The notes: generated by a model not told the origin, from the sequence alone. Positions 36,568-45,693 are shown, counted from the stretch's first letter. The stretch: DNA of 64,000 nucleotides from Paenibacillus yonginensis (GCF_001685395.1 NZ_CP014167.1:1617501-1681500); one strand, 5' to 3'. A program made the numbers and translations.

Positions 36568-37785
36568 ATGGCAAGCATGTTCTTAATTATTATTTATTTG
36601 GCTTTTATCAGCCTGGGAATTCCGGATTCGCTGCTTGGGGCGGCATGGCCTTCGATGCGGACGGATTTAGGGGCTTCATTTGGTTTCGCCGGCATTATGT
36701 CGATGGTCGTGGCCGGAGGAACGATTGTATCCAGTCTAGCTAGCGGAAGTTTACTTAGGCGAGTCGGCGCGGGGAAAATCACGTTAATAAGCTGCCTGCT
36801 AACCGCTGCAGCATTATTGGGGTTCTCTCTGGCCCCTTCTGTAATCTGGCTGACTGTGCTGGCTATTCCGCTTGGGCTTGGCGGCGGTGCCATTGATGCA
36901 GCATTAAATCATTATGTAGCTGAACATTATAAGGCCCACCATATGAACTGGCTGCATTGTTTTTGGGGTGTCGGGGCAACCCTTGGACCCATTATCATGT
37001 CTTATTTTATTGCTGAGCATAATTCATGGCGGAACGGCTATAGCGCTGTATCCAAGATTCAATTCTCACTTGTGGTTATTTTATTCGTTACTCTCCCTTT
37101 ATGGAAACGTATTGCGGCCATGAAGGAAATTGAGCAGGCCAGACATCCGCAAGACCAATCCAGGCCTGATTCGGAAATAACCTCTTACAGGGGGAACGTG
37201 TTTCAGATCAAAGGGGTAAAGCCTACACTTATTTCATTCCTGTTTTATTGTGGTGTTGAAACCACGGTGGGATTATGGGGAGCCAGTTATCTTGTTGGCG
37301 CCAGAGATATGTCGGCGGAGACGGCTGCCGGATGGATCTCTTTATATTACGGGGGCATAACGATAGGAAGACTGATTACCGGGTTCATTACGCTGATGGT
37401 CCACAATCGGGTGCTCATCCTTTTCGGCCAGATTGTGGCCATAGCTGGCGGACTCATGCTGCTTGCACCTTTGCCTTCCTTATTTCTGATTGGCATCATT
37501 CTGATTGGAGTTGGGCTTGCGCCTATTTATCCGGGACTTCTTCATGAAACGCCTGCCCGCTTCGGCCGGGAACATTCCGCCAAACTAATGGGCTATCAGA
37601 TGGCAGTTGCTTATACGGGTTCGACCCTACTCCCGCCGCTGTTCGGGTTTATTGCAGGCAGAACCAGCATCGGATTATTCCCATTTGTTGTCCTGGCTTT
37701 CCTTATTTGTATGTTGATGAGTGTGGAGAAAGTAAACCTGATTTTGAACAAACAAAAAGAAGGCCAATCTTTAACGGGTGGCTGA
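36568..37785 (+). CDS. MFS transporter (sugar permease-like)
   Basis: A 405-residue major facilitator with 12 membrane segments. It opens IIYLAFISLGIPDSLLGAAW, then LASGSLLRRVGAGKITLISC as motif A; the central NWLHCFWGVGATLGPIIMSY and C-terminal PIYPGLLHETPARFGREHSA are shared with fucose-permease-like and YfkF/YbjJ-like MFS proteins. Because it follows the ROK regulator and sugar acetyltransferase genes, uptake or efflux of a sugar (possibly acetylated) is likely. It starts two bases after the acetyltransferase stop. Confidence 0.85.
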   Translation: MASMFLIIIYLAFISLGIPDSLLGAAWPSMRTDLGASFGFAGIMSMVVAGGTIVSSLASGSLLRRVGAGKITLISCLLTAAALLGFSLAPSVIWLTVLAIPLGLGGGAIDAALNHYVAEHYKAHHMNWLHCFWGVGATLGPIIMSYFIAEHNSWRNGYSAVSKIQFSLVVILFVTLPLWKRIAAMKEIEQARHPQDQSRPDSEITSYRGNVFQIKGVKPTLISFLFYCGVETTVGLWGASYLVGARDMSAETAAGWISLYYGGITIGRLITGFITLMVHNRVLILFGQIVAIAGGLMLLAPLPSLFLIGIILIGVGLAPIYPGLLHETPARFGREHSAKLMGYQMAVAYTGSTLLPPLFGFIAGRTSIGLFPFVVLAFLICMLMSVEKVNLILNKQKEGQSLTGG

Positions 37786-37800
37786 TTCGGGAGAATTTAA

Positions 37801-37852
37801 AAGGGAACCGTCACGGGCGAATAACGCCGATCAAGGTTCCCTTTATTTTTTT
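37801..37852. terminator. Terminator of the ROK operon, possibly bidirectional
   Basis: AAGGGAACC (37801-37809) pairs with GGTTCCCTT (37835-37843), followed by TATTTTTTT. A-rich sequence on the other side could serve the convergent gene. Confidence 0.8.
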
Positions 37853-37858
37853 ACTCTT

Positions 37859-39034
37859 CTATAAAGAGCTAAAAACGATATTGCGCAGCTTGCGTGTAAT
37901 CGCCATCGTGCCGGCATCCTTCTTCTGCACCATAAACAGGATGGTCAAACCGTCTTGAGGGCTGTTGGCGAAATAAGCGCCCAGCCAGCCGTCCCAGCCG
38001 TATTCGCCTGGGCTGCCGAGAAATCCGGCTTTGCCGGGATCGGTCATGATCCGCATCATATTGCCGTAGCTGTGACCTTGCAAGGTGTGCCAGGTATTAA
38101 AGCCTTTCTGCTGCCGGGAAGTTAAAGCAGGTGAGGTTAAATATTGGACTGTTCGGGGTGTCAGCAGCCGGTCTCCTTTGAAGCTGCCTTGGTTCATCAG
38201 CAGGGTCGTAAATTTGGCGGCATCATCAATCGTAGACGCAAGTCCCGCACCACCCGACTCGAATGCCGGATCACGGTCCATTTGGTGATGGATGCCAAGA
38301 TGATTGCCTGCATACCTCTCCAAGCTGTCCTTACCATCATCCTGATAGGTCTTGACGAGGCGGTCTCTCTTGGGCTCCGGCACCCAGAATCCGGTATCTT
38401 TCATTTCCAGCGGGGCAAAGATCTCCTGCTGCAAAAAGGCCCCAAACCTCATTCCTGTTACTGCTTCAACGATCGCGCCGAGCACATCGGCAGAGGCTCC
38501 GTATTGCCAGAAGGAGCCCGGCTCAAACGAAAGAGGGACCTGCCCGAGGCGGTTAGCGAATTCCATGGTGCTCATGGGCTGATCTCCGTTCAAACGCCGG
38601 TCCAGCTCCTGGAATAAGGCGGCCGTCTGCTGCCCGGCTTTACCGGCTCCTCCATATCCTAAACCCGAAGTCATGTTCAGCAAATCATGAATGTTGACTT
38701 CCCGGCCAGCCGGGACCAGCTCGTTGTTATTCTCAACCAACGGACTGCCGAACCCCGGAATATAACGGCTTACGGGATCAAACAAATCGATCTCTCCACG
38801 TTCCATCAGCAGCATGATCGAGACGGCGGTAACCGGTTTTGTCATGGAATATAAACGAAAGATGGAATCTCTTGTAATAGGACGACCAGCCTCAAGATCG
38901 GCAAAACCTTCTTCATGGTAAAAAACCTCCTGGCCATCCTTGATGACCAGGAAGTTTGCACCGGCGATTTCCTGATTTGCAAGGCTTGCCTTCATCGTTT
39001 GGATGAGTAGGTTGGTTTTGTTTGGCGGCAGCAT
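37859..39034 (-). CDS. Serine hydrolase, class C beta-lactamase/esterase family
   Basis: A 391-residue cytoplasmic or surface-associated serine hydrolase without a clear signal peptide. The S-x-x-K motif is S63-M-T-K66 in IFRLYSMTKPVTAVSIMLLM. The second tyrosine motif is FWQYGASADVLGAIVEAVTG (YxA in place of YxN), as in EstB-like esterases and other non-lactamase members. NIHDLLNMTSGLGYGG and AFESGGAGLASTIDDAAKFT are conserved in the family. The substrate could be an ester or a peptide. GAAAGGAG precedes its start; it may be co-transcribed after the BASS gene. Confidence 0.88.
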   Translation of the reverse strand: MLPPNKTNLLIQTMKASLANQEIAGANFLVIKDGQEVFYHEEGFADLEAGRPITRDSIFRLYSMTKPVTAVSIMLLMERGEIDLFDPVSRYIPGFGSPLVENNNELVPAGREVNIHDLLNMTSGLGYGGAGKAGQQTAALFQELDRRLNGDQPMSTMEFANRLGQVPLSFEPGSFWQYGASADVLGAIVEAVTGMRFGAFLQQEIFAPLEMKDTGFWVPEPKRDRLVKTYQDDGKDSLERYAGNHLGIHHQMDRDPAFESGGAGLASTIDDAAKFTTLLMNQGSFKGDRLLTPRTVQYLTSPALTSRQQKGFNTWHTLQGHSYGNMMRIMTDPGKAGFLGSPGEYGWDGWLGAYFANSPQDGLTILFMVQKKDAGTMAITRKLRNIVFSSL

Positions 39035-39073
39035 GTTCTTGTCGCTCCTTTCAAATCAACTTTTTGCCAAAGT

Positions 39074-40009
39074 CTAACGATTCCGTTCACTGCGCCGGGC
39101 AAAGAACGTAGCCAGAGCAGAACCGGAGATGTTATGCCACACGCTGAAGATCGCGCTGGGAACAGCAGCTAAAGGGTTGAAGTGAGCGGCGGCCAGCGTG
39201 GCGCCAAGTCCTGAATTTTGCATGCCGGTCTCGAACATAATCGCTTTCCGTTTGCCAAGATCCATGCGGAATAGTTTGGCGAACAGGTAGCCTAGCAAAT
39301 ACCCAAGGCCGTTGTGCAGGACAACTACAGCAAAGATCAGCAGTCCGCTGTCCAGAATTTTGGAACGGCTGCCCGCGACGACGATCGAAACGATCAGGAC
39401 TATAGCGATCGTCGAGACAAGCGGAAGTGCCGGCACACTGGCTTCGGCCTGTTTTTTAAATATAGCTTTAACAAGGACACCGAGCAGAATTGGGAAGATA
39501 ACCACCGTCACAATATCCTTGATCAGGGAACCGGCATCAATATCCATCCATTGTCCAGCCAGCAGGCTGATCATGGCAGGGGTTGCCAGCGGCGCGATCA
39601 AAGTGGACACGGAGGCGATCGAGACGCCCAGCGCCACATCGCCTTTGGCCAGGAGGGTCATCACATTAGATGAAGTCCCGCTGGGGCAGCAGCCAACCAG
39701 AATGACACCGACGGCGATATCCGGCGGGAGCTGCAAAATTTTGGCCAAAGCAAAGGCCAGAAGGGGCATAATGATATAATGGCCCACCACGCCAATGGCT
39801 ACATCCATCGGACGCCGGAAGACCTCGCGGAAATCCGCAGAGGACAAGGTAAGTCCCATACCGAACATCACGATACCGAGAAATAGGGAGATATACCCTT
39901 TAAGTCCGAGAAAAACTTGAGGCATCAGAAACCCGAGACAGGCAAACACGATAACCCATACAGAAAAAGTGCCTCCGACAAACTTGCTTACTTTCGCTAG
40001 TGAACGCAT
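39074..40009 (-). CDS. Bile acid:sodium symporter (BASS) family transporter
   Basis: A 311-residue membrane protein with nine or ten helices. LFLGIVMFGMGLTLSSADF, then GVILVGCCPSGTSSNVMTLL with the crossover-region GTxSN motif, and MFETGMQNSGLGATLAAAHF identify the BASS/SBF fold. Bacterial homologues move organic acids such as pantoate or keto-acids with sodium, rather than bile acids. Start taken at 40009 (AAAGGGA upstream on the minus strand); in-frame ATGs at 40018 and 40027 are alternatives. It probably shares a transcript with the serine hydrolase gene. Confidence 0.88.
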   Translation of the reverse strand: MRSLAKVSKFVGGTFSVWVIVFACLGFLMPQVFLGLKGYISLFLGIVMFGMGLTLSSADFREVFRRPMDVAIGVVGHYIIMPLLAFALAKILQLPPDIAVGVILVGCCPSGTSSNVMTLLAKGDVALGVSIASVSTLIAPLATPAMISLLAGQWMDIDAGSLIKDIVTVVIFPILLGVLVKAIFKKQAEASVPALPLVSTIAIVLIVSIVVAGSRSKILDSGLLIFAVVVLHNGLGYLLGYLFAKLFRMDLGKRKAIMFETGMQNSGLGATLAAAHFNPLAAVPSAIFSVWHNISGSALATFFARRSERNR

Positions 40010-40243
40010 GCTGTACATCCCTTTCAACTGATTTCTTTGTTGTGTTCGCAGTACCTGTTAGTGCTGTAAAGCGGCACACGAATTATGTAGTTTTCATATT
40101 GTACTATAAATCTTACATTTTAGGGGATTTTTTTGAATAGGGAAGATAGGGTATAACTTGGCCGTTTGATGATTGACTTCATAGACTGCAGCAAATAGAA
40201 TGGGTTGTAATATTATTCCTTAGGTAGAGGAGCTAACGATAGA

Positions 40244-40561
40244 ATGGCACAATTCGAAAATGTCACCGTGGTCAAGGAAGCTAATATTTACTTTGACGGT
40301 AAAGTAACCAGCCGCGCTGTCCTGTTCGCAGACGGCACAAGAAAGACGCTCGGCATCATGCTTCCGGGAGACTATGAATTCGGTACGGACAGCATAGAAA
40401 TTATGGAGATTTTGGCGGGTGATCTGAAAGTTCTCCTGCCAGGGGAGACGAAGTGGCTGCATATTCAAGGCAAAGGAGAATTCACCGTTCCTGCGAACAC
40501 GAAATTCAAACTTCAAGTGGCGGCTGTAACCGACTACTGCTGTTCTTACGTCTCTGAATAA
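40244..40561 (+). CDS. ppnP: Pyrimidine/purine nucleoside phosphorylase (PpnP family)
   Basis: A 105-residue single-domain cupin of the DUF1255/UPF0345 family. Members such as E. coli PpnP (YaiE) phosphorolyse a wide range of nucleosides to base and ribose-1-phosphate. The marks are N-terminal [35 protein letters not shown] and [13 protein letters not shown], and the C-terminal [18 protein letters not shown]. Full length for the family. It stands alone; the next gene, an MFS transporter, starts 82 bases on. Confidence 0.93.
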   Translation: MAQFENVTVVKEANIYFDGKVTSRAVLFADGTRKTLGIMLPGDYEFGTDSIEIMEILAGDLKVLLPGETKWLHIQGKGEFTVPANTKFKLQVAAVTDYCCSYVSE

Positions 40562-40643
40562 AAAAATTGATCTTTACCCTCCAATCGGGACATTCTAATC
40601 TGAGGTTTTGCAGTTTGGAAACTCGGCTTGAGGAGGGAAAAGG

Positions 40644-41843
40644 ATGAAAAAAGCTCTTGACCGACAATCCATTCTGCTGCTAGCAGTGAATGGATTGTTT
40701 GTTTTATCCGGGGCATTGTCCGGTACATTCCTGAATGTCTTTTTGTGGAAAAGCAAGCAGGACTACGCCATGATCGGCTGGTTCACGGTCAGCCAGCAAA
40801 TAGCGCTTGGCCTGACCTTCTGGATCGCCGGGAAATGGGTGAAGGAGCATAATAAAATGAACGCGCTCCGTGTGGGCACGGCCTTATCCGGTTTGTTCTA
40901 TTTGCTGGTACTGCTGGCGGGCAAAGCTGCCGTATGGTATATCTGGCCGCTCGGGCTGCTGCTCGGGGCAGCGCTCGGCATGTTCTGGCTGGCTTTTAAT
41001 GTGGTGACGTTTGAGGTAACAGATCCGGACAATCGGGATTTGTTTAATGGGTGGCTTGGGCTGATCGGGTCCGTATGCGGTATCGTCGGTCCCTGGTTCT
41101 CCGGCTGGGTCATTTCCCGTATGCAGGATAATGAGGGCTACCGGCTTATTTTTACCCTGTCACTGGTGATCTACGGGATAGCTGTCGTGTTCAGCTTTTT
41201 TCTGAACAAGCGCAAGCTGAAGGGACATTACCAGTGGAGTGCGCCTATACGCGAGCTTAGAAGGCCGGGGAGTCCCTGGCGTAGAGCGGCGTTTGGCTTG
41301 GCTTTCCAAGGCCTGAGGGAGGGCGTTTATTCCTTCCTGATTGTGCTTTTGGTTTATGAAGCGACTCAGCAGGAGTGGAAGCTCGGGCAGTTCTCGCTCA
41401 TCACCTCCGCCGTCTCCCTAGTAACCTTCTGGGCCGCGGGAAAGTGGCTAAAACCCCGTTACCGCTATGCGGGAATGCTGATTGGCGCGCTGCTGCTGGC
41501 AGGTTTTATGGTTCCCTTGTTAGGGAGTCTGCAGTACGGCATGCTGCTCGTTATGGGGACAGGAATCGCTGCTTTCTTGCCGCTGTATATGATCCCCATG
41601 GTGTCCGTTACCTTTGATTTGATGGGGGCTAGTGAAGAAAGCGCCAACAGTCGCGTTGAGCTCATGGTACTGCGCGAACTTTGTTTGATGTGCGGACGAT
41701 TGGCAGGCATTCTGCTTTATGTGGTCGTGTTATCGTTCAGCGATGCGCCAAGAACTGTTACCTGGCTTCTTATCGGCTTAGGTTTTGCCCCCGTGCTGGG
41801 CTGGCTGTTCATGCGGAAACAATTAAAGAAAACGGCCAGTTGA
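40644..41843 (+). CDS. MFS transporter
   Basis: A 399-residue transporter with about 12 membrane helices. The N-terminus (SILLLAVNGLFVLSGALSGT, FLNVFLWKSKQDYAMIGWFT) and the segments GLLLGAALGMFWLAFNVVTF and FGLAFQGLREGVYSFLIVLL place it with the YqgE/YkuC-like MFS group of Bacillales, whose substrates are unknown. GGAGGGAAAAGG precedes ATG 40644. Loops are short and it lacks clear drug-efflux motif C. No partner gene suggests a substrate. Confidence 0.83.
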   Translation: MKKALDRQSILLLAVNGLFVLSGALSGTFLNVFLWKSKQDYAMIGWFTVSQQIALGLTFWIAGKWVKEHNKMNALRVGTALSGLFYLLVLLAGKAAVWYIWPLGLLLGAALGMFWLAFNVVTFEVTDPDNRDLFNGWLGLIGSVCGIVGPWFSGWVISRMQDNEGYRLIFTLSLVIYGIAVVFSFFLNKRKLKGHYQWSAPIRELRRPGSPWRRAAFGLAFQGLREGVYSFLIVLLVYEATQQEWKLGQFSLITSAVSLVTFWAAGKWLKPRYRYAGMLIGALLLAGFMVPLLGSLQYGMLLVMGTGIAAFLPLYMIPMVSVTFDLMGASEESANSRVELMVLRELCLMCGRLAGILLYVVVLSFSDAPRTVTWLLIGLGFAPVLGWLFMRKQLKKTAS

Positions 41844-41967
41844 GTGTACAGGATAGTCCATGCAAGATATCAATCCAATCCCGGCTGCTCCTTAAGTTAA
41901 GGGCAAGCGCCGGGTCAACTGAATCAACAAAACCTGTTGACAAAAGTCATTTATTCCTATATATTTC

Positions 41968-41984
41968 GTTGTACATACAAAATA
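41968..41984. promoter_or_regulatory. Candidate MarR operator, copy 1
   Basis: GTTGTACATACAAAATA upstream of the MarR gene. The core TTGTA-CA-TACAA is palindromic. The same 17 bases occur in inverted orientation at 42470-42486, before the reductase gene. Confidence 0.7.
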
Positions 41985-42003
41985 AAAAAAGGGGGGGAAA
42001 TCA

Positions 42004-42438
42004 ATGTCCGTACAAGATAATTTTGAATTTTTGCAAAGCTGCTTATATTTTAATACCAACCGTTTAAGCAGGGCCATAACGCGCATGGCAGAAGAAGAAT
42101 TTTCAGTCACCGGGTTAACGCCTATGTATGGGTATCTGATTCGATTGGTCAACGGAATACCCGGCATCACACAGAAGGAACTGGCCGATAAGCTGTATAT
42201 TACCGCTTCTACGTTAACCAGATTTATTGACAAGCTGGAAGGCAAGGGACTGGTAGAACGGAAAGTCAGCGGGAAGACTGTCGAGGTTTACCCTACAGCT
42301 AAAGGACTGGAGTTAGGAGAGACGATTCGGAAAGCTTCCAAGAATTTAGAGAAACGTTATGAAGAGATTTTAGGGAGCGAGCTGGCCAGAGAATTATCAC
42401 GGAATATTGAGAATACAAGCCGGATGCTGGAAAAATAA
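42004..42438 (+). CDS. MarR family transcriptional regulator
   Basis: A 144-residue winged-helix regulator. The DNA-binding core is ITQKELADKLYITASTLTRF and IDKLEGKGLVERKVSGKTVE, followed by the dimerisation helix that ends NIENTSRMLEK. N-terminal residues FLQSCLYFNTNRLSRAITRM are typical. It is preceded by an A7-G7 tract that contains its ribosome binding site, which may itself be slippage-prone. Identical operators before this gene and before the downstream reductase gene suggest autoregulation and control of the reductase, possibly in response to quinones or electrophiles. Confidence 0.88.
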   Translation: MSVQDNFEFLQSCLYFNTNRLSRAITRMAEEEFSVTGLTPMYGYLIRLVNGIPGITQKELADKLYITASTLTRFIDKLEGKGLVERKVSGKTVEVYPTAKGLELGETIRKASKNLEKRYEEILGSELARELSRNIENTSRMLEK

Positions 42439-42469
42439 AGTCCTCCGCTATATAAAATTTTTTAAGATA

Positions 42470-42486
42470 TATTTTGTATGTACAAC
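42470..42486. promoter_or_regulatory. Candidate MarR operator, copy 2
   Basis: TATTTTGTATGTACAAC, the exact reverse complement of copy 1 at 41968-41984, located 25 bases before the reductase start. Confidence 0.7.
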
Positions 42487-42510
42487 AAATATTGAAAGGG
42501 AGATTTTATT

Positions 42511-43051
42511 ATGAATACAAATGAAACCAAAAAGACTTTAGTTATCGTTGCCCATCCGAATTTACGCGAATCGAGAATTAACAAAAGATTGACCGAAGAA
42601 CTTTTAAAACGGGGAAATGCAACCATTCATCAGCTGTACGAAGTTTACCCCGATGAACAGATCGATGCGGAGAAAGAAAGGCAGCTGCTCGAACAATATG
42701 ATCGTATCGTTTTCCAATTCCCGTTCTATTGGTACAGTGCGCCTTATCTGCTTAAGAAATGGCTGGACAGCGTATGGGTAGGAGGCTGGGCTTACGGTCC
42801 GGGAGGAAACAAATTGGAAGGGAAGGAGCTGCGTCTTGCCATTTCTACAGGCGGTGTCCGTGATGCTTATCAGGCAGGCGGTTTCCATACAATACAGCTA
42901 CAGCGAGCTTCTGAAGTCGTTCCAGGCAGCAGCCAACCGGGTGAAGATGAGTTATATGCCTCCTTTTGTTATTAGCGGTGTTAGAAATGTGACAGAGGAG
43001 CAGCTGGAGAAGCTGGCTGATGAATATGCAGCCTTTGTTACTGAGCCATAA
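42511..43051 (+). pseudogene. NAD(P)H quinone oxidoreductase (flavodoxin-like, YwrO/KefF type), frameshifted
   Basis: The first frame (from ATG 42511) reads KKTLVIVAHPNLRESRINKR and FQFPFYWYSAPYLLKKWLDS, then LAISTGGVRDAYQAGGF, the flavin- and pyridine-binding core of the MdaB/YwrO/KefF family. Near 42885-42893 the homology shifts forward by one base to YSYSELLKSFQAAANRVKMS and YMPPFVISGVRNVTEEQLEK, ending at 43051. Together they make the usual length of about 179 residues. One extra base in CCATACAATAC is the simplest cause; no long homopolymer is involved. The first frame alone stops at 42975 and lacks the C-terminal fifth. Confidence 0.83.
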
Positions 43052-43066
43052 GAAGAGAAAACGAAG

Positions 43067-43101
43067 AAGCCCTTACACTGCGTAGGGGCTTTGTTATTTT
43101 T
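43067..43101 (+). terminator. Terminator after the quinone reductase
   Basis: AAGCCCTTAC (43067-43076) pairs with GTAGGGGCTT (43082-43091), one G-T pair, then a T-rich tail. Confidence 0.75.
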
Positions 43102-43232
43102 CCCATTAATTAGAGCGATTGTTCCGTTTGCACGAAATAGGTCATGAAAAATGCTGGCAAAAAAGGAGATTCAGGCATAAACCGAAAGAATGGTGACAAG
43201 CTAATTCCGTGAATTTAACGGAGGTGTAGTCA

Positions 43233-43478
43233 GTGAACGATCAATCCCTTGCTCCCCATGAATCGCTGGAGCTTCATGAAATGCTGAACTTTAAAACGCT
43301 TTGCCTGGCCAAATCTAAATTGATGCAGGGGCTGGTGTTTGACCAAGAGCTTAAAGCGTTGATGCAAAAAGACGTGGAGCAATCCGTCAAAGCCATTGCA
43401 GACCTTCAAGCCGTTTATGCCAAAGTCCCGTTTCAAGCCCCTGTTCCGCCTAACCGTCCGACTCCTATTTTAAATTAG
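43233..43478 (+). CDS. Spore coat protein, small CotF-like/YraG type
   Basis: An 81-residue coat protein. The core ELHEMLNFKTLCLAKSKLMQ and the helix VFDQELKALMQKDVEQSVKA are shared with YraG-like coat proteins and with the gene at 45034 in the same operon. The C-terminus is proline-rich (FQAPVPPNRPTP). GTG start at 43233 after GGAGGTG. It is the first of five genes that match the B. subtilis yraG-yraF-adhB-yraE-yraD set, expressed in the mother cell in that species. Confidence 0.82.
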   Translation: MNDQSLAPHESLELHEMLNFKTLCLAKSKLMQGLVFDQELKALMQKDVEQSVKAIADLQAVYAKVPFQAPVPPNRPTPILN

Positions 43479-43490
43479 AGGGTGAACCTA

Positions 43491-43877
43491 ATGAACCAGG
43501 ATTATTTAGATCCCATTAACGCACAGCATATGCCGGAGCTTGCGGATATGACGTTTGCCGTAGATTTTCTTCTTCGCGCGAAGGAGGGAGTCAGAAATAC
43601 GGCCACAGCTCTGACGGAAGCCGTTTCTCCTGATGTGCGGACGCTTCTAAAAATGCAATTAAGGGAAGCCCTTGCTCTTCATCAGGAGATTTCAGAGCTC
43701 ATGATTCGCAAGAAATGGTTCCACCCTTACGAATTAACCGAGCAGTACCAGCTTGACCAGCTGTCCGCGAACAATACAGTCATGATCAGCCAAATGGATT
43801 TGTTTCCGAAGGATACAAACCGCAAAGGCATGTTTGATCAGGAGCCGGACGCACAACTAGGAGGACACCAGGCATGA
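43491..43877 (+). CDS. Spore coat protein, CotF family (YraF type)
   Basis: A 128-residue coat protein with a ferritin-like four-helix CotF domain: [40 protein letters not shown] and [20 protein letters not shown]. The final segment is a hydrophilic tail. ATG at 43491 is selected because GAGGGTG lies six bases upstream; GTG at 43482 is an alternative. Its stop overlaps the alcohol dehydrogenase start (ATGA), so the two are coupled. It is a paralogue of the gene at 45254. Confidence 0.87.
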   Translation: MNQDYLDPINAQHMPELADMTFAVDFLLRAKEGVRNTATALTEAVSPDVRTLLKMQLREALALHQEISELMIRKKWFHPYELTEQYQLDQLSANNTVMISQMDLFPKDTNRKGMFDQEPDAQLGGHQA

Positions 43878-45010
43878 AAGCAGTTACCTACCAAGGCATC
43901 AAGAACGTTATGGTCAAAGAGGTTCCTGCTCCTAAAATTCAGAAGCCGGACGATATGATCATCAAATTAACCAGTACGGCCATCTGCGGTTCGGACCTGC
44001 ATTTGATACACGGCATGATTCCCAATCTGCAGGAGGACTATATCATCGGGCATGAACCGATGGGGATTGTGGAAGAAGTCGGACCGGAAGTAACCCGGTT
44101 GAAGAAAGGCGACAGAGTTATTATTCCTTTCACGATTGCTTGCGGGGAATGCTTCTACTGCAAACACCAGCTGGAAAGCCAATGTGATAACGCCAACGAG
44201 AATGGCGACATGGGAGCTTACTTCGGCTATTCAGGCAATGCGGGGGGGTATCCCGGCGGGCAGGCCGAATATTTAAGGGTTCCTTTTGCCAACTTCACGC
44301 ATTTCAAAATTCCGGAAGACAACGAACAGCCCGACGAGAAGCTGTGCCTGATCGCAGATGTGATGCCAACGGCCTTTTGGAGCGTGGATAACGCTGGCGT
44401 TAAGAATGGAGATACCGTTATCGTGCTGGGCTGCGGTCCGATTGGACTGATGGTCCAAAAGTTCGCCTGGCTGAAAGGCGCCAAGAGGGTGATTGCGGTT
44501 GACTATGTGGATTATCGCCTGGAGCACGCGAAACGGACAAACCATGTGGAGACGGTGAATTTCGAACAGGGCCCTAACATAGGCAGCTATCTGAAGGAAA
44601 TCACCAAAGGCGGAGCCGATGTGGTCATTGATGCGGTTGGCATGGATGGAAAAATGAACGATCTTGAGTTTCTGGCCAGCGGCCTCAAGCTCCAGGGAGG
44701 GACAATGAGTGCTCTGGTCATCGCTTCCCAGGCCGTCCGCAAAGGCGGCATGATCCAGATCACCGGCGTCTACGGCGGCCGGTATAACGGCTTTCCTCTG
44801 GGAGATATTATGCAGCGCAACGTGAACATCCGCTCCGGTCAGGCACCGGTGGTCCATTACATGCCTTATATGTATGAACTGATTCATTCCGGCAAAGTAG
44901 ATCCGGGAGACATTATTACCCATGTTATCCCGCTGTCTGAAGCCAAACACGGATATGAGATTTTTGATACGAAGACGGATAACTGCATTAAAGTCATTTT
45001 GAAACCTTAG
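43874..45010 (+). CDS. adhB: Zinc-dependent alcohol dehydrogenase of the spore-coat operon (AdhB-like)
   Basis: A 378-residue medium-chain dehydrogenase. Catalytic zinc ligands: C38 in AICGSD and H60-E61 in GHEP; structural zinc ligands C90, C93, C96 and C104. The NAD fold has [20 protein letters not shown] and [14 protein letters not shown]. The long insert with a glycine-rich [20 protein letters not shown] is typical of formaldehyde-dehydrogenase-like or glutathione-independent members. It sits between coat proteins, as AdhB does in B. subtilis, so it is probably a coat-associated enzyme. Its own substrate is unproved. Confidence 0.9.
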   Translation: MKAVTYQGIKNVMVKEVPAPKIQKPDDMIIKLTSTAICGSDLHLIHGMIPNLQEDYIIGHEPMGIVEEVGPEVTRLKKGDRVIIPFTIACGECFYCKHQLESQCDNANENGDMGAYFGYSGNAGGYPGGQAEYLRVPFANFTHFKIPEDNEQPDEKLCLIADVMPTAFWSVDNAGVKNGDTVIVLGCGPIGLMVQKFAWLKGAKRVIAVDYVDYRLEHAKRTNHVETVNFEQGPNIGSYLKEITKGGADVVIDAVGMDGKMNDLEFLASGLKLQGGTMSALVIASQAVRKGGMIQITGVYGGRYNGFPLGDIMQRNVNIRSGQAPVVHYMPYMYELIHSGKVDPGDIITHVIPLSEAKHGYEIFDTKTDNCIKVILKP

Positions 45011-45033
45011 TTAGAGCTGAGCGGGAGGTAACC

Positions 45034-45231
45034 ATGACCATGAAGAAATACGCCATGCATGAAATGCTGGAAGTACACGAAATAGCTGCATTCAAGACCG
45101 TATGCGCCACCAAGTCCAAAGGCATGCAGATTCTGGTCTCGGACCCGGAGCTAAAAGCGATCCTGCAGCAGGACGTCGAGCTGTCCAAGCAGCAGCTCCA
45201 CGAGCTCGGTATGATTCTTTCCAACGCTTAA
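45034..45231 (+). CDS. Spore coat protein, small YraE/YraG type
   Basis: A 65-residue protein closely related to the gene at 43233: AMHEMLEVHEIAAFKTVCAT, then KSKGMQILVSDPELKAILQQ and DVELSKQQLHELGM. GGGAGGTAA lies before ATG 45034. It lacks the proline-rich tail of its paralogue. Fourth gene of the coat operon. Confidence 0.82.
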   Translation: MTMKKYAMHEMLEVHEIAAFKTVCATKSKGMQILVSDPELKAILQQDVELSKQQLHELGMILSNA

Positions 45232-45253
45232 TACAAGGAGGTTAAAACCAGTC

Positions 45254-45547
45254 ATGAATCCCTTTCTGGAACGATTGATGGGCATGCAGAACCTGACGGA
45301 TCAGATCATCGCCATGGATTTCCTGAACAACGCCAAAAGCGGTGTCCGGAATTACGCAATGGCCATTACCGAATGCACATCGCCCGACATAAAAGCTGTC
45401 TTGACCAAGCAGCTTGAGGAAGCCATTCAAACCCATGAACATATCGTCCATTTCTTGGTCGACAAGGGCTATTACCGCCCTTTCAATGTTGAAGAGCAGA
45501 GGCAGCTTGACCTGCAAAATATCCAGACGGCTCAGGGTATTTTGTAG
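45254..45547 (+). CDS. Spore coat protein, CotF family (YraD type)
   Basis: A 97-residue CotF-domain protein: LTDQIIAMDFLNNAKSGVRN, YAMAITECTSPDIKAVLTKQ and LEEAIQTHEHIVHFLVDKGY. It is a paralogue of the gene at 43491 but shorter at the C-terminus. AAGGAGGTTAA precedes ATG 45254. Last gene of the coat operon; a terminator follows. Confidence 0.87.
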   Translation: MNPFLERLMGMQNLTDQIIAMDFLNNAKSGVRNYAMAITECTSPDIKAVLTKQLEEAIQTHEHIVHFLVDKGYYRPFNVEEQRQLDLQNIQTAQGIL

Positions 45548-45565
45548 ACACTACGCTTAATTATA

Positions 45566-45613
45566 CAGCCTTAGTCGAGTACTTTATCTGGACTAAGGCT
45601 GTTTGATTTTTCT
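45566..45613 (+). terminator. Terminator of the spore-coat operon
   Basis: A perfect 12-base stem: ACAGCCTTAGTC (45566-45577) with GACTAAGGCTGT (45592-45603), then TTGATTTTT. Confidence 0.9.
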
Positions 45614-45623
45614 AACTCTTATT

Positions 45624-45654
45624 GAATAAATATTTGCCAGAAGCGGGATATTAT
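45624..45654 (+). promoter_or_regulatory. Probable sigma-G promoter of germinant receptor operon 2
   Basis: TGAATA (45624-45629), an 18-base gap, then GATATTA (45648-45654). This fits the forespore sigma-G pattern with one departure (G for C at the first -10 base), as expected for a gerA-type operon. Confidence 0.5.
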
Positions 45655-45693
45655 TCTCACCTGCCTGTAATTGCCGAAGGAGGGAGATAAGTT

